From Clostridium estertheticum (lineage in GTDB: Bacteria; Bacillota; Clostridia; Clostridiales; Clostridiaceae), in contig NZ_JAAMNH020000001.1 in assembly GCF_011065935.2 (NCBI RefSeq), positions 4,795,001 through 4,859,000 on the forward strand: a DNA stretch of 64,000 nt, written 5' to 3'. Shown one piece after another: positions 18,986 through 27,413 of the stretch. Below the pieces are notes generated by a model. It was not told the origin of the DNA. It did no database searches and saw only the letters and a list, made by a program, of their open reading frames with translations. Both the position numbers and the translations under genes were made by a program. How positions within the stretch are numbered: position 1 is the first letter of the stretch; each line of letters begins with the position of its first letter.

Positions 18986-19414
18986 TTATCCTATAACCTT
19001 AAAAATTGAAGTTCCTATTTTAATTTCATCACCTTTTTTTATAACAACCCTGTCCTTAACCCTTTTCTTGTTCATTAATGTACCATTAGTACTCCCCAAA
19101 TCCTGCAGTATATAATCTGTGTTTTTTCTATATATTCTTACATGCTGAGAAGACACGTACTTATCCCCCAAGATTAATAGATTATCTGCCTTTCTGCCTA
19201 CGGAAAGCTCATCATTTAAAGGAATAACTGCACCAACTCTTAAGTTGAAGTTTTCTCCTCTTTCTATAACTTCAAGCCCCATAGTTTTCTTTATTACTGT
19301 TTTCTTCTTTCCACCACCTTTTATATCTTTATACATTATTCTCAAAGCAAATATTATTATAAGGTAAATAATCGCTATAATTGCATATTTCATAATCGAG
19401 CTTATAATAGTCAT
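18986..19414 (-). CDS. Membrane-anchored FHA-domain protein
   Basis: A 142-residue protein with one N-terminal membrane helix (about 7-26), a basic linker (GGGKKKTVIKK) and a C-terminal forkhead-associated domain (about 60-140). The FHA phosphothreonine-binding residues are visible: GRKADN, SSQHVRI and DLGSTNGT. FHA proteins dock onto Thr-phosphorylated partners, so it probably links Ser/Thr kinase signalling to the adjacent SEDS/transpeptidase pair; no kinase gene is in the window. It begins the FHA-ftsW-pbp unit, 175 bp before the ftsW-like gene. Confidence 0.9.
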   Translation of the reverse strand: MTIISSIMKYAIIAIIYLIIIFALRIMYKDIKGGGKKKTVIKKTMGLEVIERGENFNLRVGAVIPLNDELSVGRKADNLLILGDKYVSSQHVRIYRKNTDYILQDLGSTNGTLMNKKRVKDRVVIKKGDEIKIGTSIFKVIG

Positions 19415-19446
19415 AAGTCACTTTCTCCTCTTTAAAAAAATAATCA

Positions 19447-19477
19447 AAGACTAGCATTGAATTAATATGCTAGCCTT
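19447..19477 (-). terminator. Terminator of uvrBA
   Basis: Stem CTAGCAT/ATGCTAG extended by AAG/CTT across one mismatch, followed on the minus strand by TTTGATTATTTTTTT, 8 bp beyond the uvrA stop codon. Confidence 0.85.
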
Positions 19478-19484
19478 GAATAAA

Positions 19485-22307
19485 TTATAACATCTTTTTT
19501 AAATATTGTCCTGTATATGAATTTACATTTAAGGATATTTCTTTCGGAGTTCCAGTACACATGATGTAACCTCCCTTATCTCCACCCTCAGGGCCTAAAT
19601 CTATAATATAGTCTGAGCACTTTATAACGTCTAAATTATGTTCTATTACCACTACAGTGTTACCCGCGTCAACTAATCTTTGAAGTATTTTAATAAGTTT
19701 GCTAACATCATCAATATGAAGTCCTGTAGTGGGCTCATCTAAAATATAAAAAGTCTTACCTGTACTTCTCTTAGATAACTCTGAAGCCAGTTTAATTCTT
19801 TGAGCCTCTCCACCAGATAATTGCGTGGAAGGCTGACCTAGTCTAATGTAACCTAGTCCAACATCTATCAGTGTTTTAAATTTACTATGGATTCTTGGAA
19901 TATTTTCAAAGAATCTTACAGCTTCCTCCACTGTCATGTTTAAAATTTCATCAATATTTTTACCTTTATACTTAACCTCTAAGGTTTCTCTATTGTATCT
20001 TTTGCCCTTACAAACCTCACAAGGCACATACACATCAGATAAAAATTGCATTTCTATTTTAATTATTCCATCACCCTTGCAAGCCTCACATCTTCCGCCC
20101 TTTACATTAAAGCTAAATCTACCTGGCTTATACCCACGTATTTTCGCTTCTGAACTCATAGAGAAAACATCTCGAATTATATCAAATACCCCTGTATAAG
20201 TAGCTGGATTTGATCTCGGAGTACGCCCAATAGGACCTTGATCAATATCTATAATTTTATCTATATTCTCTACCCCTAAAATATCTTTATGTAGCCCTGC
20301 ATTCTTTTTAGAGTTGTTTAACTTCTTGTTAAGACCTTTAAATAGAATTTCATTTACTAAAGTACTCTTTCCAGAGCCTGAAACACCCGTAACACAAGTA
20401 AATACACCCAGTGGAAAATCTACGCTAACATTCTTAAGGTTATTTTGCTTCGCATTTATTATTTTTATGCATGAGCCATTAGATACTCTAGTTACATCTG
20501 GAGCATCAATTCTCTTTTTACCACTTAAATATTGCCCTGTAATTGACTCTTCACAATTTTTTATGTCGTCGATGGTTCCTGCCGCCACAATTTCTCCACC
20601 ATGTTCTCCCGCTCCTGGCCCAATATCTACAATATAATCTGCTGCTATCATAGTGTCCTCATCGTGCTCCACAACTACCAGTGTATTTCCTAAATCTCTT
20701 AGTTGTTTTAATGTCTTAATAAGTTTTTCATTATCCCTTTGATGAAGTCCAATACTAGGTTCATCTAAAATATATAAAACTCCCATGAGGCTTGAACCTA
20801 TCTGAGTTGCTAGTCTTATTCTCTGGGCTTCTCCACCAGACAAGGTACCTGCTGATCTTGTTAAATTTAGATAATCAAGTCCCACATTCTTAAGAAAGCT
20901 AAGCCTATTATTTATTTCTTTAAAAATTTGATTAGCTATCATCTTATTTTTTTCTGACAATTCAACTTTTCCTAAAAAATCTACTTCATCTACAATGGAC
21001 ATGTTACAAAATTCATATATATTCTTTTCACCCACAGTTACAGCTAATGCCTCTGGGCTTAATCTTGCGCCATTACACTTAGGACATGCATTATCTCCCA
21101 TATATTGTTCAACTTCTCTTTTTATATAATCAGAGGAGGTTTCAAAATATCGTCTTTTTAAATTATTTATAATACCCTCATAAACATGATTAAAAGTACC
21201 TGTCCTATATTCCTTAACATACTCTACCTTTATTCGTTCTCCATTAGTTCCATATAATAGTATTTTAAGGATTTCCGGATCATATTTTTCTATAGGCGTA
21301 TCTAAACTAAACTTATATTTTTCGCTTAGTGCCTTTAATACTGCAAAAGTCCAAGAATCCTCTTTAAGACTTCCTTCTCCAAAGGACAAAATAGCTCCTC
21401 CCAAAACGCTCTTACTTTTATCTGGAATAATTAAATCCTCATCAATTTCCATAAGAGTACCAAGTCCATCGCAAGTGTCACACTTACCAAAAGGAGAGTT
21501 AAAAGAAAACATCCTAGGTGCGAGTTCCCCAAGACTTATACCACAATCTGGGCATGCAAAATGCTCACTAAAAAGCACGTCTTCTCCATCTACAACGCTT
21601 GCTATAGCAGTTCCCTCTGCTAATTTCAAAGCACTTTCTAGGGATTCAGAAAGCCTACCACGGATTTCTTCTTTTACAGAAATTCTATCAATGACTATTT
21701 CTATACTATGCTTTTTAGTCTTTGAAAGATTTATCTCTTCTTCCATAAGCTCTACTATATTGCCATCTATTCTAGCACGAACAAAACCATTCTTTTTAAT
21801 ATTTTCTATTATCTTAACATGCTCACCCTTTTTCCCCCTTATTATAGGTGAAAGAATTAAAAGCTTAGTTTTCGGTGGCATCTCCATTATTCTGTCCACC
21901 ATCTGATCCACCGTCTGTTGAGAAATCACCTTGCCACATTTAGGACAATGAGGCGTTCCAACTTTGGCATAAAGCAATCTCAAATAATCATAAATTTCAG
22001 TTACTGTACCTACTGTAGAACGTGGATTTCTATTAGTAGTTTTCTGATCTATTGAAATAGCAGGAGATAGCCCCTCTATGTATTCAACATCTGGCTTATC
22101 CATATTACCTAAGAACTGCCTTGCGTAAGCTGACAGTGATTCTACATACCTTCTTTGACCTTCCGCATATAATGTATCAAAGGCCAGTGAGGATTTACCA
22201 GACCCTGAAAGTCCAGTAAATACTACAAATTTATCTCTTGGTATCTCTAAATCTACATTTTTCAAATTATTAACCTTAGCACCCTTTATAAAAATCTTAT
22301 CCCTCAT
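19485..22307 (-). CDS. uvrA: Excinuclease ABC subunit A
   Basis: Damage-recognition ATPase of nucleotide excision repair. The 940 residues show two ABC modules: Walker A GLSGSGKSSLAFDT near 30 and GVSGSGKSTLVNEI near 635, signature LSGGEAQRIRLA twice, and Walker B ILDEPSIGLHQRD and ILDEPTTGLHIDD. Zinc-binding CxxC pairs are present (CPKCGK, CPDCG, CEACKGDG, CEVCKGKR). The start is ATG 22305-22307 with AGGAG 7 bases upstream; a second in-frame ATG at 22320-22322 has a weaker site. It follows uvrB by 58 bp in one operon. Confidence 0.97.
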   Translation of the reverse strand: MRDKIFIKGAKVNNLKNVDLEIPRDKFVVFTGLSGSGKSSLAFDTLYAEGQRRYVESLSAYARQFLGNMDKPDVEYIEGLSPAISIDQKTTNRNPRSTVGTVTEIYDYLRLLYAKVGTPHCPKCGKVISQQTVDQMVDRIMEMPPKTKLLILSPIIRGKKGEHVKIIENIKKNGFVRARIDGNIVELMEEEINLSKTKKHSIEIVIDRISVKEEIRGRLSESLESALKLAEGTAIASVVDGEDVLFSEHFACPDCGISLGELAPRMFSFNSPFGKCDTCDGLGTLMEIDEDLIIPDKSKSVLGGAILSFGEGSLKEDSWTFAVLKALSEKYKFSLDTPIEKYDPEILKILLYGTNGERIKVEYVKEYRTGTFNHVYEGIINNLKRRYFETSSDYIKREVEQYMGDNACPKCNGARLSPEALAVTVGEKNIYEFCNMSIVDEVDFLGKVELSEKNKMIANQIFKEINNRLSFLKNVGLDYLNLTRSAGTLSGGEAQRIRLATQIGSSLMGVLYILDEPSIGLHQRDNEKLIKTLKQLRDLGNTLVVVEHDEDTMIAADYIVDIGPGAGEHGGEIVAAGTIDDIKNCEESITGQYLSGKKRIDAPDVTRVSNGSCIKIINAKQNNLKNVSVDFPLGVFTCVTGVSGSGKSTLVNEILFKGLNKKLNNSKKNAGLHKDILGVENIDKIIDIDQGPIGRTPRSNPATYTGVFDIIRDVFSMSSEAKIRGYKPGRFSFNVKGGRCEACKGDGIIKIEMQFLSDVYVPCEVCKGKRYNRETLEVKYKGKNIDEILNMTVEEAVRFFENIPRIHSKFKTLIDVGLGYIRLGQPSTQLSGGEAQRIKLASELSKRSTGKTFYILDEPTTGLHIDDVSKLIKILQRLVDAGNTVVVIEHNLDVIKCSDYIIDLGPEGGDKGGYIMCTGTPKEISLNVNSYTGQYLKKML

Positions 22308-22365
22308 AACTTCACTCCTCATATACTTCCCTTAAATAATTAACAGCTCGCTACGCTTTTAACTC

Positions 22366-24351
22366 TCAAATATTTTTAATCTGTTTCTTAAGCTTATAAA
22401 TTATATCTCTAAGCTGCGCAGCTCTTTCAAATTGTAAATCCTTAGCCGCCTGCTTCATTTCACCTTCATACCTGTCCATTAGCTTTTTAGTTTCATCATA
22501 ATTTGCTTCCATAGCAGCTTCAAGGGTTTCATATACCCCTTCTTCCTCTTCCACTGTAACAGCTCCCAGCACTTCTCTAATATCTTTAATAATAGTAGTT
22601 GGTGTGATACCATTCTCTTCATTATAATCCATCTGAAGTTTTCTACGTCTATTAGTTTCATCCATAGCATTTTTCATAGACTTTGTGATTCTGTCAGCGT
22701 ACATTATTACTTTACTCTCTGAATTTCTTGCAGCTCTTCCTATGGTCTGAATTAAAGAGGTTTCGGACCGCAAAAATCCTTCCTTATCTGCATCGAGTAT
22801 TGCCACAAGAGCTACTTCGGGAATATCTAAGCCTTCTCTTAAAAGATTAATACCTACTAGTACATCAAATGTACCAAGCCTAAGATCTTGAATAATCTTC
22901 ATTCTTTCTATAGTGTCAATATCCGAATGTAAGTAGGTAATTTTCATATCCATTTCTCTGAAATACTTAGTCAAATCCTCTGACATTTTTTTTGTAAGAG
23001 TTGTAACCAAAACTCTAAATCCTTTTCTTATTGTGTCCTGAATATTAGCATATAAATCATCTATTTGCCCTTTAACAGGTCTAATAGATATTTCAGGGTC
23101 TAATAGTCCTGTAGGTCTTATCACTTGCTCTGCAGTATTCTCACTATGCTCTGCTTCATAGACATTTGGGGTTGCACTTACGAAAACTGTCTGATTCATA
23201 GTACCCTCAAACTCTTGAAAGGTTAGAGGCCTATTGTCAAAGGCTGAGGGAAGTCTAAATCCATACTCAATTAAATTAGTCTTTCTCGATTTATCTCCCC
23301 CAAACATAGCTCTAACCTGTGGCAGCGTTACATGACTTTCATCTATAAACATTAAGAAATCCTCTGGAAAATAGTGCATCAGTGTTTGAGGCGCTGTTCC
23401 TGCAGGCCTACCATCTAAAATTCTAGAATAGTTCTCTATACCACTACAATAGCCAACCTCTCTTATCATTTCAATATCAAAGTTTGTTCTTTGCTTAAGT
23501 CTTTGTGCCTCTAATAATTTATCCTGTGATATAAGTTCCTTTAATCTATGCTCTAATTCTTCTTCTATTTGTTCTATAGCAGGCTCTAATTTCTCCTTTG
23601 AAGTCGCAAAATGGGAAGCTGGAAAAATAGATACATGCTTCCGTGCTCCAATAATTTCTCCTGTTAGCGAATCAAAGGATCGAATTTTATCTATTTCATC
23701 TCCGAAAAACTCTACCCTAATTCCTTCGCTTGATGATGAAGCAGGAAATATGTCAACAGTGTCCCCTCTTACTCTAAAGGTTCCACGAATAAAATTAATG
23801 TCATTTCTCTCATACTGTATATCTACTAATTGTCTTAATACTTCATTTCTATCCTTTTCCATGCCTTCCCGAAGGGAAACTGTAAGTTTTTTATATTCTT
23901 CAGGGTTTCCAAGTCCATAAATACATGAAACTGAAGCCACCACAATAACATCATTACGCTCGAGTAGCGCTGAGGTAGCAGAATGTCTTAATTTATCAAT
24001 ATCATCATTTATAGATGAATCTTTTTCTATGAATGTATCCGTTTGTGCAATATAAGCCTCAGGCTGGTAATAATCATAGTAGGACACAAAATACTCCACA
24101 CAGTTGTCAGGGAAAAATTCCCTAAACTCCGAGCATAGTTGTGCCGCTAAAACCTTATTATGAGCAAGCACCAATGTGGGCTTTTGAACTCTTTCAATAA
24201 TATTAGCCATAGTAAAAGTCTTACCTGATCCAGTTACTCCTTTAAGGGTTTGAAATTTCTTCCCCTCTTCAATCCCTCTCGCAAGACTATCAATAGCCTG
24301 TGGTTGATCTCCAGTAGGTTTAAACTTTGAATGTAATTTAAATTCATTCAT
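22366..24351 (-). CDS. uvrB: Excinuclease ABC subunit B
   Basis: Helicase-like subunit that verifies damage and recruits UvrC. The 661-residue protein contains GVTGSGKTFTMA (Walker A, near 40), the beta-hairpin region (YYDYYQPEAY), a DESH box (MFIDESHVTLPQ), helicase motif VI (QTIGRAARN) and a C-terminal UVR motif (LMDRYEGEMKQAAKDLQFERAAQLRD). The start is ATG 24349-24351 after GGCGGTGAT; the upstream open frame crosses the LexA operator and leader hairpin and is not expected to be translated. Transcription should be SOS-inducible. Confidence 0.97.
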   Translation of the reverse strand: MNEFKLHSKFKPTGDQPQAIDSLARGIEEGKKFQTLKGVTGSGKTFTMANIIERVQKPTLVLAHNKVLAAQLCSEFREFFPDNCVEYFVSYYDYYQPEAYIAQTDTFIEKDSSINDDIDKLRHSATSALLERNDVIVVASVSCIYGLGNPEEYKKLTVSLREGMEKDRNEVLRQLVDIQYERNDINFIRGTFRVRGDTVDIFPASSSSEGIRVEFFGDEIDKIRSFDSLTGEIIGARKHVSIFPASHFATSKEKLEPAIEQIEEELEHRLKELISQDKLLEAQRLKQRTNFDIEMIREVGYCSGIENYSRILDGRPAGTAPQTLMHYFPEDFLMFIDESHVTLPQVRAMFGGDKSRKTNLIEYGFRLPSAFDNRPLTFQEFEGTMNQTVFVSATPNVYEAEHSENTAEQVIRPTGLLDPEISIRPVKGQIDDLYANIQDTIRKGFRVLVTTLTKKMSEDLTKYFREMDMKITYLHSDIDTIERMKIIQDLRLGTFDVLVGINLLREGLDIPEVALVAILDADKEGFLRSETSLIQTIGRAARNSESKVIMYADRITKSMKNAMDETNRRRKLQMDYNEENGITPTTIIKDIREVLGAVTVEEEEGVYETLEAAMEANYDETKKLMDRYEGEMKQAAKDLQFERAAQLRDIIYKLKKQIKNI

Positions 24352-24380
24352 AAAAATCACCGCCTTTTTCCTATAGGTGC

Positions 24381-24403
24381 GATAACAACTATTAATTGCT
24401 ATC
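24381..24403. repeat. Leader hairpin of uvrB, AACAATTAATAATTGTT family
   Basis: GATAACAACTATTAATTGCTATC on the plus strand forms an imperfect stem in the predicted uvrB 5' leader, between the LexA box and the ribosome site. It matches the hairpin in the uvrC leader in size and position. Confidence 0.55.
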
Positions 24404-24411
24404 ATGTATCT

Positions 24412-24461
24412 GAACATTTGTTCGTCTATTACATTTTAACTAAAAGCTTTTGATATGTCAA
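24412..24461 (-). promoter_or_regulatory. uvrBA promoter with LexA (SOS) box
   Basis: On the minus strand TTGACA (24456-24461), a 17-bp spacer and TAAAAT (24433-24438) form a near-consensus promoter. The palindrome GAACATTTGTTC (24412-24423) lies at the predicted start of transcription and, read CGAACAAATGTTC, fits the Gram-positive LexA/DinR consensus CGAACRNRYGTTC. Repression by LexA is a firm inference. Confidence 0.88.
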
Positions 24462-24560
24462 TATCTCCTACTACTAATTCGCTAGTAATTAATGTAAATT
24501 ATAAGTATTCTTCTTTATTAATACGAATAAAGTATGAGCCATTAATCTAAGAAGAATAAT

Positions 24561-24589
24561 TTGACATAAGAACATTCGTTTGGTAACGT
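24561..24589 (+). promoter_or_regulatory. Promoter of the HD gene with a LexA-like site in the spacer
   Basis: TTGACA (24561-24566), a 17-bp spacer and an extended -10 TGGTAACGT (24581-24589). The spacer contains GAACATTCGTTTG (24570-24582), which differs from a full LexA palindrome at one half-site base. The -10 hexamer is poor. Confidence 0.45.
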
Positions 24590-24628
24590 TACTTATATAA
24601 TTATTCAAATATTTAGGGGGCAATATTA

Positions 24629-25303
24629 ATGAACATAGATACAAAGCATAAAAGAATCATAGAAATTGTTCAAGATAAATTAACTTGCTCAGCTCATAAT
24701 TTAGACCATGTATTTAGAGTATATAATCTTTGCTTGTTACTTTCGAAACATGAGAAAGATGTTGATTTAGAAGTTCTTATTCCATCAGCATTGTTGCATG
24801 ATATTGCAAGAGTCGAAGAGAGTGAAGATAAAACAGGGGAAATTGACCATGCCATTTTAGGTTGTAAAATTGCAGAGGATATTTTAAGAAAGTTGGAGTA
24901 TGAAGAAGAACAAATAAAAAAGATAAAACATTGCATTATGACTCATAGATTTAGAACTGGAAATGAGCCTAATACCATAGAAGCAAAAATACTTTTCGAT
25001 TCAGATAAACTTGATGTTATTGGTGCATGTGGGATTGCTCGTACTTTTATGCTATCAGGACAATTTGGACAAAGATTAACAGTAAATGAATCACTTGATA
25101 ACTATTTAAATGCAAATACTGTTGAAAACGGAAGGATAAAAGACGTTTCAAAGCATACGCCTTTTATTGAATATGAAGTAAAGTTTAAAAAAATTCCTGA
25201 TAAATTATATACAAAAAAAGCAAGAGAAATCGGAAAAATAAGGCTTGAATTTATGAAAGAATATTTTAATAGATTAAAGTTAGAAATACAAGGCATTGAA
25301 TAA
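24629..25303 (+). CDS. HD-domain metal-dependent phosphohydrolase
   Basis: A 224-residue cytosolic protein with the HD metal-binding pattern: AHNLDHVFRVYNL (His near 22 and 26), LLHDIARVEE (His-Asp near 55), and a distal Asp in DSDKLDVIGACGIARTF. It resembles the YedJ/HDIG-like group of small HD proteins, whose substrates (nucleotides, nucleoside phosphates) are mostly untested. Start ATG follows TTTAGGGGG. It is divergent from uvrB and shares with it a 277-bp regulatory gap holding LexA-type sites, so SOS control is possible. It converges on an unknown minus-strand gene. Confidence 0.82.
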   Translation: MNIDTKHKRIIEIVQDKLTCSAHNLDHVFRVYNLCLLLSKHEKDVDLEVLIPSALLHDIARVEESEDKTGEIDHAILGCKIAEDILRKLEYEEEQIKKIKHCIMTHRFRTGNEPNTIEAKILFDSDKLDVIGACGIARTFMLSGQFGQRLTVNESLDNYLNANTVENGRIKDVSKHTPFIEYEVKFKKIPDKLYTKKAREIGKIRLEFMKEYFNRLKLEIQGIE

Positions 25304-25329
25304 AACATGTCAATTTTTTAGTTCAACTC

Positions 25330-25430
25330 TTTTTTCTTAGAGGATGCTAACAAAAGTATATATTGCGTAAAATGCGTTGAACAAGCTCTAGCAATATATA
25401 CTTTTCGTTATAGCATCCTCTTAGAAAAAA
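25330..25430. repeat. Long inverted repeat, family IR-3, copy 1
   Basis: About 38-nt arms pair almost perfectly around a 24-nt loop: TTTTTTCTTAGAGGATGC...AAAAGTATATATTGC on the left, the complement on the right (25391-25430). It lies between two convergent genes. A second copy is at 62161-62310. The run of T at the left and A at the right is the wrong polarity for a terminator on either strand. Confidence 0.8.
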
Positions 25431-25441
25431 GCTTGTACCTT

Positions 25442-26221
25442 TTATTTAGACTTTTTTAATATTAAGGACTCTTTTTTTCCATTCCATTCTATTTTTACTA
25501 TCATATCTCTATCAGTGGATTTAGGAAATCCTGTGGGTAGTATCAGCTTGCCCGTATGAACCATGGTATTATCCATTGAGAATTCACCCTCTTCTCCTTC
25601 ATTTCTAGTATCTATTGAGTATTTTACATCCTTTACCAATTCGCCTTCTTTCCCAGTGTACTTGAGTGTATAATAGGTGTTATGTGAGTTCTCATTACCA
25701 TCAATTTTATAACCTACATGCCAATTTTGACTGGTGCCTTCATAATTAATTACAACATCTTTAACACCTAATCGCAAATTATTCGCAAGTCTAGAAAGTG
25801 CATCATAACTATTTTTATCATTAGGATTATTTCCAATATATGTTAAATATTTATATATAGCTTCTCGCTTTTCAGTAACAGCCTTCCATCTACCATTCGT
25901 TGTGCTAATTTCTGTCATACAGAAGTAAAGCTCATTTATCGCGCTAGTTAATTCGTTGTGGTTTTCACTCTTACCATATGAAGTTAAATCTACTATAGAT
26001 AAAGCTGTATATAAGTTAGAGGCTGCCAATCTATAATAATAATTTTTATCATCATCCTTCATTATAGTATAGTCCTGTGCAAAACAAAATTGAGCCTGGG
26101 ATAAAGTGAATTTAAATAAATCATTTGCATTTTTTTCTCGCTGCTTTAAACTAAAAAAATTATAGGCCCCAAACAGCAAACTAATTATTAGGGCTATTAT
26201 TAATAATTTTTGTTTTTTCAT
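25442..26221 (-). CDS. Secreted or membrane-anchored protein of unknown function
   Basis: I do not recognise this 259-residue protein. Residues 4-24 form a hydrophobic helix (LLIIALIISLLFGAYNFFSL) with a short basic N-terminus, indicating a signal anchor with the rest outside the membrane. The middle (about 60-150) looks helical (LAASNLYTALSIVDL, LTSAINELYFCMTEIS); the last 100 residues look like beta structure (YYTLKYTGKEGELVKDVKYSID). There is no cysteine lipobox. It is monocistronic and convergent with the HD gene. Confidence 0.75.
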   Translation of the reverse strand: MKKQKLLIIALIISLLFGAYNFFSLKQREKNANDLFKFTLSQAQFCFAQDYTIMKDDDKNYYYRLAASNLYTALSIVDLTSYGKSENHNELTSAINELYFCMTEISTTNGRWKAVTEKREAIYKYLTYIGNNPNDKNSYDALSRLANNLRLGVKDVVINYEGTSQNWHVGYKIDGNENSHNTYYTLKYTGKEGELVKDVKYSIDTRNEGEEGEFSMDNTMVHTGKLILPTGFPKSTDRDMIVKIEWNGKKESLILKKSK

Positions 26222-26471
26222 TAGAATTCCCCCTTTTAATACCTTATCGTCTTACCTTCATGAGGTACTTAAACTGCTATAATTTTATTGATTCTTTAAA
26301 TATAATTCCAATATTAATATAAATAACTGCTACAATTACTTAAATAAAAAGCGTTACATTTCCAGATATTAGCATTCTATATTATAACATTAAATCCACA
26401 TTATTGTATAAAATTAATGTCACCTAATATATTTCAGATATCCCTTTTTATACAGACAAAGTACACAAAAA
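26222..26471. other. Gene-free gap
   Basis: About 250 bp of AT-rich sequence upstream of the secreted protein gene; presumably its promoter. No repeat, operator or RNA gene is evident. Confidence 0.4.
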
Positions 26472-26473
26472 AA

Positions 26474-26502
26474 ACTTGCCTCAGTATAATCTGATAAGCA
26501 AG
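26474..26502 (-). terminator. Terminator of the 26.5-kb membrane protein gene
   Basis: Stem ACTTGC/GCAAGT extended by TCAG/CTGA across a bulge, followed on the minus strand by eight T. Confidence 0.85.
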
Positions 26503-26521
26503 TCCTTTTGTTTTATTTTAA

Positions 26522-26974
26522 TTAGTTCTTTTCAATTTCTTTCACAGTTTCTATCTTTTCAGTTGGATTATCCATTTCTGTTGCTTCTATATTTTCAACA
26601 TCAACAACATCTTGTTCCACAATACTCTCTTCAATAATATCGTTACAAACCTCTTCCTTAGTTAGTAACATTAAACCCTTCGAAACTTTTTTATTGACTA
26701 TACCCACACCTAATATTAAAAATGCAATACCACCATATATACCAATTGGTTCAAACACTCCCGGTAGCAATTGTGATGTCAATAATGCTTTTCTTACTGT
26801 AGCAATATCATACCCCTGAGTTACGGCTTGACTAACAGTACTTTTATACAAGAGAATATTATTAACTAATAATGCAACTCCAATCAGTGCCACAACTGAA
26901 GCTACAACGAACATGACAATTGAGATAGAAGATCCCTTTGATTTTTTAGATGCGTTTTTTTCTTTAATTCCCAT
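26522..26974 (-). CDS. Two-helix membrane protein of unknown function
   Basis: 150 residues with a basic Ser/Lys-rich N-terminus and two membrane helices (about 17-41 and 74-92). The loop between them begins SQAVTQGYDIATVRKALLTSQLLPGV. The C-terminal tail is strongly acidic (rich in Glu, Asp and Val; about 105-150). I recognise no family. It has its own terminator; a TATAAT inside a 9-bp inverted repeat lies about 190 bp upstream. Confidence 0.7.
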   Translation of the reverse strand: MGIKEKNASKKSKGSSISIVMFVVASVVALIGVALLVNNILLYKSTVSQAVTQGYDIATVRKALLTSQLLPGVFEPIGIYGGIAFLILGVGIVNKKVSKGLMLLTKEEVCNDIIEESIVEQDVVDVENIEATEMDNPTEKIETVKEIEKN

Positions 26975-27148
26975 AATAATTTGTCCCCATTTCCGCCCTT
27001 AAAGGCTATGTTATAATTTCTAATTAATACATCGCTGATATTATTTTTCAATAACATCTTCTCCCATTAGTTCATATTACTAGATAATTGTTACAGTCCG
27101 GTGTCAATATTGTTAACAAATTATAACCATTTAATCTAATCACACATA

Positions 27149-27176
27149 ATTCTGTTCCTTATTATATGAACAGAAT
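27149..27176. promoter_or_regulatory. Inverted repeat around a -10-like hexamer
   Basis: ATTCTGTTC (27149-27157) and GAACAGAAT (27168-27176) are perfect complements, separated by 10 bp that include TATAAT on the minus strand (27161-27166). The arrangement suggests an operator over the promoter of the 26.5-kb membrane protein gene; a -35 element is not evident. Confidence 0.4.
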
Positions 27177-27185
27177 AAATAAAAA

Positions 27186-27207
27186 AATAGGAACCTAAGT
27201 CCCTATT
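27186..27207 (-). terminator. Terminator downstream of the NlpC/P60 gene and repeat
   Basis: AATAGG-AC/GT-CCTATT stem with one mismatch, loop CTAA, followed on the minus strand by TTTTT. It lies beyond the 27291-27391 repeat, so that repeat would be transcribed as part of the 3' end. Confidence 0.7.
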
Positions 27208-27242
27208 CCTTAAACATTATTTACTTTTCAACTTAAATTTTA

Positions 27243-27258
27243 AACAATTAATAATTGG
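27243..27258. repeat. AACAATTAATAATTG hairpin fragment
   Basis: A 15-base match to the AACAATTAATAATTGTT hairpin family, with the last two bases diverged. It lies between the NlpC/P60-associated repeat and its terminator. Confidence 0.45.
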
Positions 27259-27290
27259 CACACGCTGATTAAAATATTAACATAATTACA

Positions 27291-27391
27291 GGTATGAAAT
27301 TTCTCTGGAGTGACTTGCAATACGAAACGCAGAAGCTGTTGAAATTTATTTAGAAATTCTTCTTTTGCTTACGCAGGAGAAATTTCATACC
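27291..27391. repeat. PAL-1 palindromic repeat, compact copy
   Basis: A 101-bp element bounded by a perfect 15-bp terminal inverted repeat, GGTATGAAATTTCTC (27291-27305) and GAGAAATTTCATACC (27377-27391). The interior carries the family motifs GTGACTTGCAATA, CGCAGAA and TTAGAAATTCTTCTTTTGC. It ends 22 bp from the stop codon of the NlpC/P60 gene. Confidence 0.88.
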
Positions 27392-27413
27392 GTGTATTTT
27401 AGCTTAAATTCTC

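Noticed and set aside
25330..25430. Bidirectional rho-independent terminator for convergent genes
   Set aside because: The long inverted repeat has T on the left and A on the right, opposite to terminator polarity on both strands.
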